64,000 nt of DNA, taken from positions 68,214 to 132,213 of the forward strand of contig JACPAV010000016.1 in the NCBI GenBank assembly GCA_016180645.1. The letters are read 5' to 3'. Both the position numbers and the translations under genes were made by a program. The notes beneath the pieces are model-generated. The model did no database searches. It was not told the DNA's origin and saw nothing but the letters and a program-made list of their open reading frames with translations. Source of the stretch: Nitrospirota bacterium. Lineage in GTDB: Bacteria; JACPQY01. Positions 43,520 to 52,162 of the stretch are shown here, in pieces (position 1 is the stretch's first letter; the number at the start of each line of letters is the position of its first letter).

Positions 43520-45091
43520 GTGATCGGGCCTCCGCGGCAGCGTGAAGTAGAACGTCGCCCCCTCACCCACCGTTCCCTCAGTCCACACCCGCCCGCCATG
43601 CCGATGGATGATTCTTCGCACAAGCGCCAATCCGATCCCCAACCCGGGAAATTCCTCCACCTTGTGGAGTCTCTGAAACACCCCGAAAAGTCGGTCCGCG
43701 TACTTCATGTCGAAGCCGGCGCCGTTGTCGCGCACATGGAAGACAAGCTCAGCTTGCCCTGCCCGACATCCCAACTCTACGACGGCACGCTCCTTCGCGG
43801 CGGTGAATTTCACGGCGTTCCCCAGCAAGTTCGTCAGGACCACCCGAATCATTTCAGCATCCGCCTCCACCATCGGCACGGCATCCACCTTCCATTCGAT
43901 CGAGCGATTCAGGGCGCCGGCGCTCAATTCACCGATGACCTCTCGTGCAAGCGCATCCAGCCGAACACCTGCCCTCCTCATCTCCGTTCGTCCCATCCGG
44001 GAGAACTCAAGCAGGTCGGCAATGAGCTGCTTCATGCGATCGGCCCCTTCGGCAATGACCCTCATATACCGCCGGGTGTCGGGCGTCGATTCTTCGGGCA
44101 ATGCCTCCTGCAGGAGGCTTACGAATTCCCGCACGTGACGTAGCGGCGCTTGGAGGTCGTGGGAAACGGAGTAGCTGAAACTCTCCAGTTCGGCGTTCAC
44201 CGCCTCCAACTCGCGCGATTTCCGGATCAGGTCCTCCGCGACTTTCTCGCGCTCCAATCGGAGACGCCTGACCGTACCGGCTGTCCACCACACTAACGCC
44301 CCAAGCACAATGACACTCGCCACCACCACCAGACCGAGTCCGAAATGCCAGTCGTACCAGCCGGCCCTCGCGCCGGTCCGAACCGCCCGTCCCAGAAGGA
44401 GGGGAACGAGAAAGGACCCGATAAGGAGACGTCGGGCCATCACCCCCTCCTCGGAGGAGCTCGAAATTCTTCTCATGATCCCGCGATTCGGCCTGGCGCA
44501 TAGGATTCCCGCATCCAAGAGCAGAAAGGCCACCGCCGTGTTCAGGGCCATCGGAATGTAGGAAGTAATCCCGTACATCCCACGAACGCCGTATGCGTAT
44601 CCCACCACGGCCAGAGTGGAAACAAGCCCGGAGAGCAGAGGCAGCGCCTGGGCCGGCCTCCGGCCGCGCCGCGTTTCAATGTCGATGAAGAGCAAGGCCA
44701 TCCCCTGGAGAAGGAAGTTCATGGCGGTGTTCGGAGCCATCCGGTTCGGCAGGGTGTAGGCCGCCAGTTTGTCCGTGAACAGAACCTGATCGATCCCAAA
44801 ATCCATCCCCAGGAGATTCATGACCTTCATGACCGCGATTAGAATCGTTCCGCCGGCAAGGATGGCGACGAAGCTCCGCCGGCGGCCGGTGCAAGATTCC
44901 GCGCCGGCAAGGAGAAGCGCAGTCCCGACAAGTCCGAAGGCCACCGCCGTCATCGGATTCATGGCCACGAATCCGGGGACGACGCTCTTGAGAATTTCGG
45001 AATCGAGGATCCAGCCGAGGAGCGCGAGGGCCCCCGCCGTGATCCCGACCATCGCCGTGAGGCCGGAAAACCACAGAAACATCCGCTCCAC
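43469..45091 (-). CDS. multi-pass membrane sensor histidine kinase
   Basis: About 540 residues from GTG 45091 (ATG 45082 also possible); the frame is open further upstream but only as a shadow of the transporter gene. Eight or so membrane helices (1-260), a short linker, HisKA 'SYSVSHDLQAPLRHVREFV' and HATPase ('NLLGNAVKFT', 'DNGAGFDMKYADRLFGVFQRLH', 'GLGIGLALV'), of the phytochrome/hybrid type. No receiver nearby. It starts 5 nt after the transporter stop, so it is cotranscribed. Its C-terminal 'DAGIKPAPTGD' comes from a palindromic repeat. Confidence 0.82.
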   Translation of the reverse strand: MERMFLWFSGLTAMVGITAGALALLGWILDSEILKSVVPGFVAMNPMTAVAFGLVGTALLLAGAESCTGRRRSFVAILAGGTILIAVMKVMNLLGMDFGIDQVLFTDKLAAYTLPNRMAPNTAMNFLLQGMALLFIDIETRRGRRPAQALPLLSGLVSTLAVVGYAYGVRGMYGITSYIPMALNTAVAFLLLDAGILCARPNRGIMRRISSSSEEGVMARRLLIGSFLVPLLLGRAVRTGARAGWYDWHFGLGLVVVASVIVLGALVWWTAGTVRRLRLEREKVAEDLIRKSRELEAVNAELESFSYSVSHDLQAPLRHVREFVSLLQEALPEESTPDTRRYMRVIAEGADRMKQLIADLLEFSRMGRTEMRRAGVRLDALAREVIGELSAGALNRSIEWKVDAVPMVEADAEMIRVVLTNLLGNAVKFTAAKERAVVELGCRAGQAELVFHVRDNGAGFDMKYADRLFGVFQRLHKVEEFPGLGIGLALVRRIIHRHGGRVWTEGTVGEGATFYFTLPRRPDHADAGIKPAPTGDSRSW

Positions 45092-45096
45092 GGGAA

Positions 45097-46407
45097 TCAG
45101 GTCGGCCTCCCCTTGATTCGCAGTGTGGCCACCCAGCCGAGCGCCGCCACCAGGCTGAAAAAGGAACCGACGGCAAAAGTCCAACGGGCAGTTTGAGTCG
45201 TGTCCCAAAGGTACCCCCCAAGAAGACTCGCCAGGATCAGACCCGCTCCCTCCACGGCGCCGATCCAGCCGAAGGCACGGCCCCGATGGTTCGGCGGGAC
45301 CCAATCCGCCACAACGGCACGGCTCGCTCCTTCCGTCAGTCCGAAGAAGAAACCGTACAGCACAAGAAGACCCAGTACAGCACCGGGACCATCCGCCACG
45401 GCGAACCCCGCGTACACGGATCCGTAGAGGAACCACCCCACCACGAGAAGTCGGCGACGGCCCCATCGGTCGGACAGACGGCCGCCCCAAAGGTTCGTGG
45501 CGGCCTTGACAAGGTGCAGGCCCGCCCAGAGGAGCGGAAGGTGCGCATCCTTGAAACCCAGCTCTCGGGCGCGAAGCAGCAGGAAGGCATCGGTCGATCC
45601 CGCGAGCGCGAAGAAGAAAAGGCATGGAACGTACCACTTCAGAGGATCGGGGAATCGCCAAGCCGCTTTCTCACCCCCACCCGCGCCCCCTGGCCGAGGA
45701 CGGCCTGGGGGGAATACAGGGAGACGGTGCGATTCTCCTTTCCCTTCCCCGCTTGAGGGGGAAGGTAGGGATGGGGGGTGCTCTACGGATGCGTCGCCCC
45801 TGCGCAGGCGGTCCGAATTTTCCCGGACAAATAGCAGGATGATAAACAGCGCGAGCACTCCGGGGATCGCGGACGCCTTGATCACACCGGCCACGTCCAT
45901 TTTCAGAATGCTCAACAGCAGAAAGGCCAGAAGACCGCCACCCACGGCGCCCAAGTGGTCCATGGCCCGCGTGTAGCCGAAGGCCCGCCCGCGGGAATCC
46001 GCGTCCGCCAGATCGGACACCAGTGCATCCCGAGGCGCCCCCCGAAATCCCTTTCCGATTTTGTCGATCAGTCGGAGTCCCAGCACCTGGGGCACGGTCG
46101 CAGCCAGACCGATCAGCGGCTTGGCAACCGAGGAAACGCCATAGCCACCGAGGATGATGGGGACGCGGCTGCGAACGCGATCCGAGAGGTGGCCGGCGAA
46201 ATAGCGGACCATGAGCGGAATGCCCTCGGCCAGCCCTTCGATGATCCCCACCACGAGTTTTCCGGCGCCGAGATGGACCGTGATGAACAGAGGAAGGATG
46301 GGGTAGATCATTTCGCTGCCCAGGTCCGTGAAAAGACTCACCCAGCCGGTGGCGAGAATGACACGGTGCAACCGGGGCCGGAGGGAGCGGCCGAAGGGGG
46401 TGCCCAT
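45097..46407 (-). CDS. MFS transporter with repeat-coded loop
   Basis: 436 residues from ATG 46407. About 12 membrane helices; the loop 'HLSDRVRSRVPIILGGYG' and 'GGRLSDRWGRRRLLVVGW' are the two MFS motif-A copies. Between helices 6 and 7, in the central cytoplasmic loop, about 38 Pro/Gly/Ser/Arg-rich residues are coded by a family A palindrome (45670-45785). Substrate unknown. It shares an operon with a kinase, so transport and sensing may be linked. Confidence 0.85.
   Translation of the reverse strand: MGTPFGRSLRPRLHRVILATGWVSLFTDLGSEMIYPILPLFITVHLGAGKLVVGIIEGLAEGIPLMVRYFAGHLSDRVRSRVPIILGGYGVSSVAKPLIGLAATVPQVLGLRLIDKIGKGFRGAPRDALVSDLADADSRGRAFGYTRAMDHLGAVGGGLLAFLLLSILKMDVAGVIKASAIPGVLALFIILLFVRENSDRLRRGDASVEHPPSLPSPSSGEGKGESHRLPVFPPGRPRPGGAGGGEKAAWRFPDPLKWYVPCLFFFALAGSTDAFLLLRARELGFKDAHLPLLWAGLHLVKAATNLWGGRLSDRWGRRRLLVVGWFLYGSVYAGFAVADGPGAVLGLLVLYGFFFGLTEGASRAVVADWVPPNHRGRAFGWIGAVEGAGLILASLLGGYLWDTTQTARWTFAVGSFFSLVAALGWVATLRIKGRPT
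45670..45785. repeat. palindromic repeat family A, copy 3, inside MFS gene
   Basis: CTCACCCCCACCCGCGCCCC at one end and AGGTAGGGATGGGGGGTGCTC at the other, with an inner CCGAGGACGGCC hairpin. It matches 3682-3794 in its ends. In frame with the transporter. Confidence 0.8.
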
Positions 46408-46435
46408 GACTGGGTGGCAGGATATCACAAATCCC

Positions 46436-46463
46436 TTGCAGCGCTTGGCCACTCGGCTAGAAT
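46436..46463 (+). promoter_or_regulatory. channel gene promoter
   Basis: TTGCAG (46436-46441), 16-nt spacer, TAGAAT (46458-46463). It faces the divergent MFS gene (ATG 46407). Confidence 0.45.
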
Positions 46464-46489
46464 CGGTCCGGCATGGGAGTCCCACACCG

Positions 46490-47833
46490 ATGGCGCTGAT
46501 ACACCCCGACGGAAAATTCAGGCAGCGGTGGGACTTCGTCGTGATTGTCGCCACCGTCGTCTCCTCGGTTGAAATCCCCTTGCGGATCACGCTGAACTAT
46601 CCCCTCAAGGGCTGGTTGGTTCCCTACGACTACGTCGTCACGCTCATCTTCTTGGCAGACGTCGTTGTCAACTTTCTGACTCAGCAGTACGACAAGAAGA
46701 AACTCATTTCCGATCCCAAGGTGATCGCCGGGCGCTACCTGCGCGGGTGGTTTGTGGTTGATTTCCTTTCTGCCGTACCATTCGACCTTCTGTTTTCCGG
46801 TGTCGCGGCCGCGGGTTCCAATCGAATCCTGCGTCTCCTCCGCATCACCCGTCTGCTTCGGCTGACACGGCTGGCGGCCTTTCTAAGCAAATGGGGCCGG
46901 GGGAGTTCGATCAACCCCGCCATTCTTCGAATGTTTTATCTCGTGTTTTGGATCCTGATGACGTCCCACTTCGTGGCCTGCCTCTGGATCTACTTCGGCT
47001 CGGGAAACGCCGTCAATACGAACACCGACTACGCTCCGACGGACAATCTCCGAAACTACGTCCGGGCTCTCTACTGGGTGACCACCACGCTCACCACGAT
47101 CGGCTATGGGGATATAACGCCCGTCAACAACCGCCAGACCGTCTTCACCATGATCATCCAGTTGATGGGCGCCGGCATGTACGGCTTCGTCATCGGTAAC
47201 ATTGCCAACCTGATCGCCAACATCGACATTGCCAAGTCCCAGTTCCGCGAGCGCATGGAGAAAATCGAGACCTTCATGCGGTACAAGGCCGTTCCCCCGG
47301 AAACGCAGGATCGGGTCCGTGAATACTACAACTACCTGTGGGAATCGCGCCGGGGGTATGACGAATTTTCCATCGTCAACGATTTCCCCACTCCGCTCCG
47401 CACGGAAATTCTGCTTTTCCTCAACCGGAGCATGATCGAGAAGGTCCCCATCTTCAAAGGCGCCACTCCGGATTTCGTTCGTGAAATCGTGCTCAACCTG
47501 AAGCCGGTGGTGTTTTCCCCATCCGAGTTTGTCTTTCGCAAAGGAGATATCGGCTACAACATGTACTTCATCAGCCGTGGAGGGGTGGAAGTGACCTCAG
47601 AGGACGGGAAAACCATCTACGCAACCCTGCGGGAGGGAAATTTCTTCGGTGAGATCGCCCTCCTCCTCAGCATGCCGCGCACGGCCAGCATACGCGCAAT
47701 CGAATTTACCGACCTCTACGAACTCGACAAGGACACCTTCGACCGCGTTCTCGGTCGATTTCCGGACTTTGAGAAGCACATGCGGGAACTGGCGCGCCAG
47801 CGTCAGGAGGAGATGCAGAAGGACAAGAAGTAG
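46490..47833 (+). CDS. cyclic-nucleotide-gated potassium channel
   Basis: 447 residues from ATG 46490 (GGGAG upstream). Six membrane helices with an Arg-rich S4-like segment (RILRLLRITRLLRLTR), pore helix and selectivity filter TTIGYGD (about 190), then a C-linker and cyclic-nucleotide-binding domain (about 310-430; 'GDIGYNMYFISRGGVEV', 'FFGEIALLLSMPRTASI', where Arg contacts the phosphate). It is likely a K+ channel opened by cAMP or cGMP. Similar in layout to eukaryotic HCN/CNG channels. Confidence 0.92.
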   Translation: MALIHPDGKFRQRWDFVVIVATVVSSVEIPLRITLNYPLKGWLVPYDYVVTLIFLADVVVNFLTQQYDKKKLISDPKVIAGRYLRGWFVVDFLSAVPFDLLFSGVAAAGSNRILRLLRITRLLRLTRLAAFLSKWGRGSSINPAILRMFYLVFWILMTSHFVACLWIYFGSGNAVNTNTDYAPTDNLRNYVRALYWVTTTLTTIGYGDITPVNNRQTVFTMIIQLMGAGMYGFVIGNIANLIANIDIAKSQFRERMEKIETFMRYKAVPPETQDRVREYYNYLWESRRGYDEFSIVNDFPTPLRTEILLFLNRSMIEKVPIFKGATPDFVREIVLNLKPVVFSPSEFVFRKGDIGYNMYFISRGGVEVTSEDGKTIYATLREGNFFGEIALLLSMPRTASIRAIEFTDLYELDKDTFDRVLGRFPDFEKHMRELARQRQEEMQKDKK

Positions 47834-47852
47834 TGCGTTTCTCCTTGATCCT

Positions 47853-47907
47853 GGTAGCCGCGGACTTTAGTCCGCGAGTCGGACGCAGCCTGAAGGCTGC
47901 GGCTACC
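47853..47907. repeat. palindromic repeat family B
   Basis: GGTAGCCGCGGACTTTAGTCC ... GCAGCCTGAAGGCTGCGGCTACC. It lies after the channel gene. Confidence 0.8.
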
Positions 47908-47931
47908 TGTCCGTCGATCAGGACATCCGGA

Positions 47932-47958
47932 TTGACATGGTCATAATATCCGGATAAT
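47932..47958 (+). promoter_or_regulatory. DUF4143 gene promoter, near-leaderless
   Basis: TTGACA (47932-47937) and GATAAT (47953-47958), spacer 15 (short), ATG at 47967. Confidence 0.4.
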
Positions 47959-47966
47959 CTTCCCAT

Positions 47967-49109
47967 ATGGGTAAGATTGTAAAAAGGCTGTTCTCTCTGA
48001 ATCTTCCCGGTGGGAAGTCTGCCTTCTTGTGGGGTCCCCGAAAGGTCGGCAAGACCTACTGGATCACCCATTCCCTTCCCGGGGTTCCCGTCGTGGACCT
48101 GCTCCAAACGGATGTTTTTGCCGAATACGCATCGCGCCCCTCTCTCCTCCGCGAGCGGTTTGGGAGTCACACGGGGCTCGTCGTGATCGATGAAGTCCAG
48201 AAAATCCCCGCCCTCCTGGATGAAGTGCACGGACTTATGGCCCACCGCGGCATGTCCTTCTTGCTCTGCGGCTCCAGCGCCAGGAAACTGAAGCGGGGAC
48301 ACGCGAACCTCCTGGGGGGCCGGGCATGGCGGAGGACGATGGCACCCCTGTCCTGTATGGAAGTCGAAGGATTCGATCTGGCGGCGGCGATGACGTCAGG
48401 ACTTCTCCCGCCGCACTTTCTATCCCCTTCCCCCGAGGAAGATCTTCGCGCATACATCGCCGACTATCTGAAGGAAGAGATAGCCGCGGAGGCCCTCACC
48501 CAAAATATCCCGGCCTTCTCTGAATTTCTGCGCGTCGCGGCGCTGACCTCCAGCGAACTTCTGAATTACACCAACATTGGACGGGAGACCGGAGTGTCCC
48601 AGAAGATCGTGCGAAACTATTTCGAGATTCTGGAGGATACCCACCTGGGCTTCAGGGTTCCTCCTTGGAGAAAATCCAGGACGCGACGGATGATTCAGAC
48701 GGAAAAGTTCTACCTCTTCGATGTTGGGGTCGCCAACTACCTCTCGCGCCGGACACCCCGCCTGGGCAGTCCGGATTTCGGAAAATCCTTCGAGCACTAC
48801 ATTCTCATGGAGATTCGTGCGTATCAGGCCTATCGCCAGCCGGATCTTCCCATCGCCTATTGGCGGACCAGCACGGGGCAGGAAGTCGACTTCATCCTCG
48901 GCGAGAAGGATCTTGCGATCGAAATCAAGGGATCGAGCCGCGTGCACGAAGGGGATCTCCGATCCTTGCGCGCGTTCTCGGAGGACGGTCCTGCTCGCCG
49001 CACCGTGGTGGTATGCATGGAAAGGGAATCGAGGCGCGTTACGCCACGCATCGAGATCCTTCCTTGGAGGATGTTCGTTCAGAGACTGTGGGCAGGGGAC
49101 TTCCTGTAG
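47967..49109 (+). CDS. AAA_14/DUF4143 ATPase
   Basis: 380 residues. AAA domain with Walker A GPRKVGKT (about 23-30), Walker B 'LVVIDEVQKIP' and 'LLCGSSARKLKRG'; a helix-turn-helix-like middle ('LLNYTNIGRETGVSQKIVRNYFEIL'); then a DUF4143 C-terminal domain with 'TSTGQEVDFILGEKDLAIEIKGS', a PD-(D/E)xK nuclease-like core. The family is widespread, often horizontally moved and functionally uncharacterised. It stands alone and convergent to the sco gene. Confidence 0.85.
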   Translation: MGKIVKRLFSLNLPGGKSAFLWGPRKVGKTYWITHSLPGVPVVDLLQTDVFAEYASRPSLLRERFGSHTGLVVIDEVQKIPALLDEVHGLMAHRGMSFLLCGSSARKLKRGHANLLGGRAWRRTMAPLSCMEVEGFDLAAAMTSGLLPPHFLSPSPEEDLRAYIADYLKEEIAAEALTQNIPAFSEFLRVAALTSSELLNYTNIGRETGVSQKIVRNYFEILEDTHLGFRVPPWRKSRTRRMIQTEKFYLFDVGVANYLSRRTPRLGSPDFGKSFEHYILMEIRAYQAYRQPDLPIAYWRTSTGQEVDFILGEKDLAIEIKGSSRVHEGDLRSLRAFSEDGPARRTVVVCMERESRRVTPRIEILPWRMFVQRLWAGDFL

Positions 49110-49139
49110 GGAACCCTGCCGGCCCAGGAAATCTGCCTC

Positions 49140-49766
49140 CTACGGCAAATTCAACGAACCCCGAATCGCGCTCAAGGTTTCTGCCGGAGGGGTATGCAGG
49201 CCCTCAGATTGGTGGACGATTTCGCCCTTGGCGTTCAACACCGAGATCTTGTTGCTATGCGCGAAGTCCTTCTCTCCCATCCTGCGGATCTGGATGCCAA
49301 GGAGAGCTTCCAGCTCCAGCGTCTGGGCGGGCGGGCCTGTCAAGAACACCCAGGTTTTCACGGCGGAGCCGTTCTTCTTCTTGAATTCCGAAAGGCGGGC
49401 CGGCGTGTCGCGTTCCGGATCGACGGTCACGATCACGAAACGGACCCGGGATCGCTCCTTCTCGGTGAGGGAACGCGAAATGCGTTTGGCATCCTCGATC
49501 AGAATCGGGCAGGCCGACTCGCAATGCGTGTAGAGCATGAGGAGCACTACGGGTTTGCCCTCGAAGGATCGGAGCGTGACCGACTCCCCCTTTTCGTTGG
49601 TCCACTCCCCTTCCAGCCAAAAGACCGACTTGTCCGTCGGGGTCCCTCCGGCCGCCTCTCCGTGATGATGCGGGTGGGCCTCGTCATCCGCCGAGGTCCC
49701 GGGGGCAGCCGCGCCGGTGCACACCACGGCGACGACGAGCGAGAGGGCTACTCGTCTTTCGCGCAT
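49140..49766 (-). CDS. SCO1/SenC-family copper chaperone
   Basis: 208 residues with a signal peptide (cleavage near GTSA). Thioredoxin-like fold with the copper-binding CxxxC (YTHCESACP, about 82-86) and the conserved His of 'DFAHSNKI'. SCO proteins deliver copper to periplasmic or membrane copper enzymes. It overlaps the nirV-like gene by 19 nt, third in the nirK operon, so the obvious client is the copper nitrite reductase. A His-rich stretch (HPHHHGE) after the signal may also bind metal. Confidence 0.9.
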   Translation of the reverse strand: MRERRVALSLVVAVVCTGAAAPGTSADDEAHPHHHGEAAGGTPTDKSVFWLEGEWTNEKGESVTLRSFEGKPVVLLMLYTHCESACPILIEDAKRISRSLTEKERSRVRFVIVTVDPERDTPARLSEFKKKNGSAVKTWVFLTGPPAQTLELEALLGIQIRRMGEKDFAHSNKISVLNAKGEIVHQSEGLHTPPAETLSAIRGSLNLP

Positions 49767-50485
49767 CGGAAGCCGAGATTGTGAGTCCCGTACGACGCCT
49801 TCAAGCTGGAACGGAATGCGTAGCGCATGAAGGCGGCGTAGTCCGCCTTGTCCACGGCCTCCGAGGATGCCCCGCCGCAGTACAGATTTCGATCCTTGTC
49901 CGCATCCGATCGATTGTCGCCGCTGAGAAGGCTGGCGTTGAAATCCTCAACCCATTCCCAGAGACGATGGAAGTCGTGCAGGCCGAGGGCGTTCGAGGGG
50001 CCGGAGGCCACCTCCGCAAGCGGGCCCTCGTGCGGCATGGCGTACCAGCGAAGAACTTCATCGCGAGCGGCAGGATCTCCACCCGAGCCGGCCGATGCCG
50101 CATATTCCCATTCCATGGCCGTCGGCAACCTCTTCCCTTGGGCCGCACAGTAGGCCCTCGCCGCAAACCAGGACACCTGCGTAGCAGGCCGTCGTTCGGC
50201 CCCTGTGGGGATGGACACGTCGGTCACCCACTCGCGGAGGTAGTGCGTGTCACGAAACACGGACGGGGCGCGGTTCCGACTCCAGCGCGGATTCGCGAGC
50301 ACGAACTTCAGGAAATCGCCGTGCGTCACGGGAACCCGATCCAATAGGAACGATGGGATGCGAACCGACTCGATCGTCGTTTCCGGTCGGTAGAGTGGTG
50401 TGAACGTGCCGCCCGGAACGGGGGCCATGTCGGGGGCCACGAGTTCTGCCGCAGCAAGAAGAATCGCAAGCCACAGCTTCGACAT
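49748..50485 (-). CDS. nirV: NirV-like formylglycine-generating-enzyme-fold protein
   Basis: 245 residues, signal peptide (1-18), then one SUMF1/FGE-sulfatase fold domain: 'MAPVPGGTF', 'VPVTHGDFLKFV', 'PATQVSWFAARAYCAAQGKRLPTAMEWEYAA', 'GLHDFHRLWEWVEDF', 'GFRCAKDE'. NirV genes of this family sit beside nirK in many denitrifiers, with unknown function. It lies 9 nt after nirK. Symbol given by context. Confidence 0.82.
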   Translation of the reverse strand: MSKLWLAILLAAAELVAPDMAPVPGGTFTPLYRPETTIESVRIPSFLLDRVPVTHGDFLKFVLANPRWSRNRAPSVFRDTHYLREWVTDVSIPTGAERRPATQVSWFAARAYCAAQGKRLPTAMEWEYAASAGSGGDPAARDEVLRWYAMPHEGPLAEVASGPSNALGLHDFHRLWEWVEDFNASLLSGDNRSDADKDRNLYCGGASSEAVDKADYAAFMRYAFRSSLKASYGTHNLGFRCAKDE

Positions 50486-50494
50486 CGAAGAGTC

Positions 50495-51931
50495 CTACTG
50501 CTTCGCCCGCTCCTCGGCCACTTCTTCGGGTGTCACCATGTCGCCCTTGTTGCCCCAGGCATTTCGGACGTAAGTCAGAATAGAGGCGACATCTCCGTCC
50601 CCCAGATTGAGGCGGGGCATCTCGGCGTTGTAGTCCTGACCGTTTACCTGGATCGGGCCTTTCATGCCGTTGATGACGATGTGAATGCTCCGTGGTTTGT
50701 CCGCCAGGAGAAAGTCCGATTTCGCCAGCGGCGGGAACACGCCGGGTATCCCTTCGCCCGTGGGCTGATGGCACATGGAGCAGTTGTTGAGATAAAGCTG
50801 GTTTCCTTCCTGAATGCGCATGTCCCGGGTGAGCTGCTTGATCCGCGGGTTCGTGCGCTTTTCTTCCTCGATCTGGGCGCGGAGTTTTTCGACCTCCTCG
50901 CGGCTCTTGTCCCCTTCGGGCGCCTGAGATCCCAAGTACACCTCGTCCACCTCTTTGCCGGAGTAAATCGATTTATCCTCCGGCCCCGATACCTTCAGCA
51001 TGCCCAGCGTCCCTTTGTTGAACGTACGAAAAATCGAGTGGTCCACAAGGATAAACGTACCCGGCACTTCCACTTTGAATTCCACCATGGTGGAACCGCC
51101 CGCCGGTATGAGGGTGGTTTGGACCTGTTTCTGATTCGGAAGGATTCCGCCTTCGCCGTAGACGCTGTCGAAGATTTCGCCGATGACGTGGAACGAGCTG
51201 ATCATGTTCGGCCCGCCGTTCCCGAGATAGAGTCGCACCGTTTCACCCACATTGGCCTGGAGCGCTTTGTCGCCGACCAGAGAACCGACGGCGCCGTTGA
51301 ATACGATGTATGACGGATTCTCATCGATGCCCCGTTGCATGTCGAACGGTTGAAGTCCCTTCTCGCCGAAGTTTCCCCTGGTGTAGAAGTCTCCCTGCAT
51401 TACGTAGTACTCGCGGTTCACCTTCGGCATCCCTTCCTTCGGCTGCACGAGGATGAGGCCGTACATGCCGTTCGCCACGTGCATGGGAACGGGCGCGGTG
51501 GCACAGTGGTAGACGAAGAGACCGGGGTTGATGGCCTTGAAGGTGAATCGGGAGGCGTGGCCCGGCGCCGTGAACGAGCTTGCGGCGCCTCCGCCGGGAC
51601 CCGTCACCGCGTGCAGATCGATATTGTGCGGCATCTTGCTGCCCGGGTTGTTCTGGAGATGGAATTCCACGGTATCCCCTTCGCGGACTCGGATGAACTT
51701 GCCGGGCACTTTCCCACCGAACGTCCAGAACAGATATTGAACCCCGTCTGCCAGTTGGCCGACTTTCTCCACGACTTCGAGTTCAACCACGACCTTCGCG
51801 GGGTTCTTCCGTTCTATGGACGGCGGAACGAGAGGCGCGTCGGTCAGCACGGCCTTCTCAACGGGTAGCTCGGCGGCGGCAGCATTGTGCATCGCTGCGG
51901 TCACCAATACGAGTAGGAGCAGAAGTTTCAT
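50495..51931 (-). CDS. nirK: copper nitrite reductase fused to cytochrome c
   Basis: 478 residues from ATG 51931 (GGAGGT 6 nt upstream; signal peptide ending NAAAA). Two cupredoxin domains carry every expected ligand: 'MPHNIDLH' (type 1 His, catalytic Asp, type 2 His), '[16 protein letters not shown]' (type 2 His, type 1 Cys, His, Met), 'SSFHVIGE' (catalytic His) and 'VDHSIFR' (type 2 His). A C-terminal cytochrome c domain follows (about 385-470; CSMCH, axial Met in 'AEMPRL'). It reduces nitrite to NO in the periplasm with a built-in electron donor. First gene of nirK-nirV-sco. Confidence 0.95.
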   Translation of the reverse strand: MKLLLLLVLVTAAMHNAAAAELPVEKAVLTDAPLVPPSIERKNPAKVVVELEVVEKVGQLADGVQYLFWTFGGKVPGKFIRVREGDTVEFHLQNNPGSKMPHNIDLHAVTGPGGGAASSFTAPGHASRFTFKAINPGLFVYHCATAPVPMHVANGMYGLILVQPKEGMPKVNREYYVMQGDFYTRGNFGEKGLQPFDMQRGIDENPSYIVFNGAVGSLVGDKALQANVGETVRLYLGNGGPNMISSFHVIGEIFDSVYGEGGILPNQKQVQTTLIPAGGSTMVEFKVEVPGTFILVDHSIFRTFNKGTLGMLKVSGPEDKSIYSGKEVDEVYLGSQAPEGDKSREEVEKLRAQIEEEKRTNPRIKQLTRDMRIQEGNQLYLNNCSMCHQPTGEGIPGVFPPLAKSDFLLADKPRSIHIVINGMKGPIQVNGQDYNAEMPRLNLGDGDVASILTYVRNAWGNKGDMVTPEEVAEERAKQ

Positions 51932-51995
51932 GTCACACCTCCGGGTCATGGTTTCAGTTGGCCATTAGTGTCCGACCAAGTCAAGGATCGAAATA

Positions 51996-52007
51996 TGACG
52001 ACGGTCA
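51996..52007 (-). promoter_or_regulatory. TGAC-N4-GTCA dyad upstream of nirK
   Basis: TGACGACGGTCA on the plus strand, centred about 70 nt before the nirK ATG. One of five similar dyads in the respiratory island; the geometry fits a Crp/Fnr-family site. Confidence 0.6.
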
Positions 52008-52022
52008 GTATCAGGTGTTGTG

Positions 52023-52078
52023 GGTAGCCGTAGGCTTCAGCCTACGCGCCGGACGCGGGCTGGAAGCCCGCGCCTACC
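52023..52078. repeat. palindromic repeat family B
   Basis: GGTAGCCGTAGGCTTCAGCC ... GGAAGCCCGCGCCTACC, between nirK's operator and the nine-haem gene's terminator. Confidence 0.8.
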
Positions 52079-52095
52079 AAGGGAAGGCCCTGAGA

Positions 52096-52141
52096 TACAA
52101 AACAAAAGGGCCGCCCCCTTGCATGCCCAAGGGAGCGGCCC
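52096..52141 (-). terminator. rho-independent terminator of nine-haem cytochrome gene
   Basis: GC-rich stem (GGGCCGC..CCTTG with its inverse, 52108-52141) followed on the minus strand by TTTTGTTTTG, 22 nt after the stop codon. Confidence 0.85.
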
Positions 52142-52162
52142 GGACTGATTGGAAAAGAAGGC

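Noticed and set aside
45097-45661. Extension of the kinase at 43469 upstream to 45661
   Set aside because: The extra 190 residues are the transporter gene read in another frame; membrane-helix coding begins at GTG 45091.
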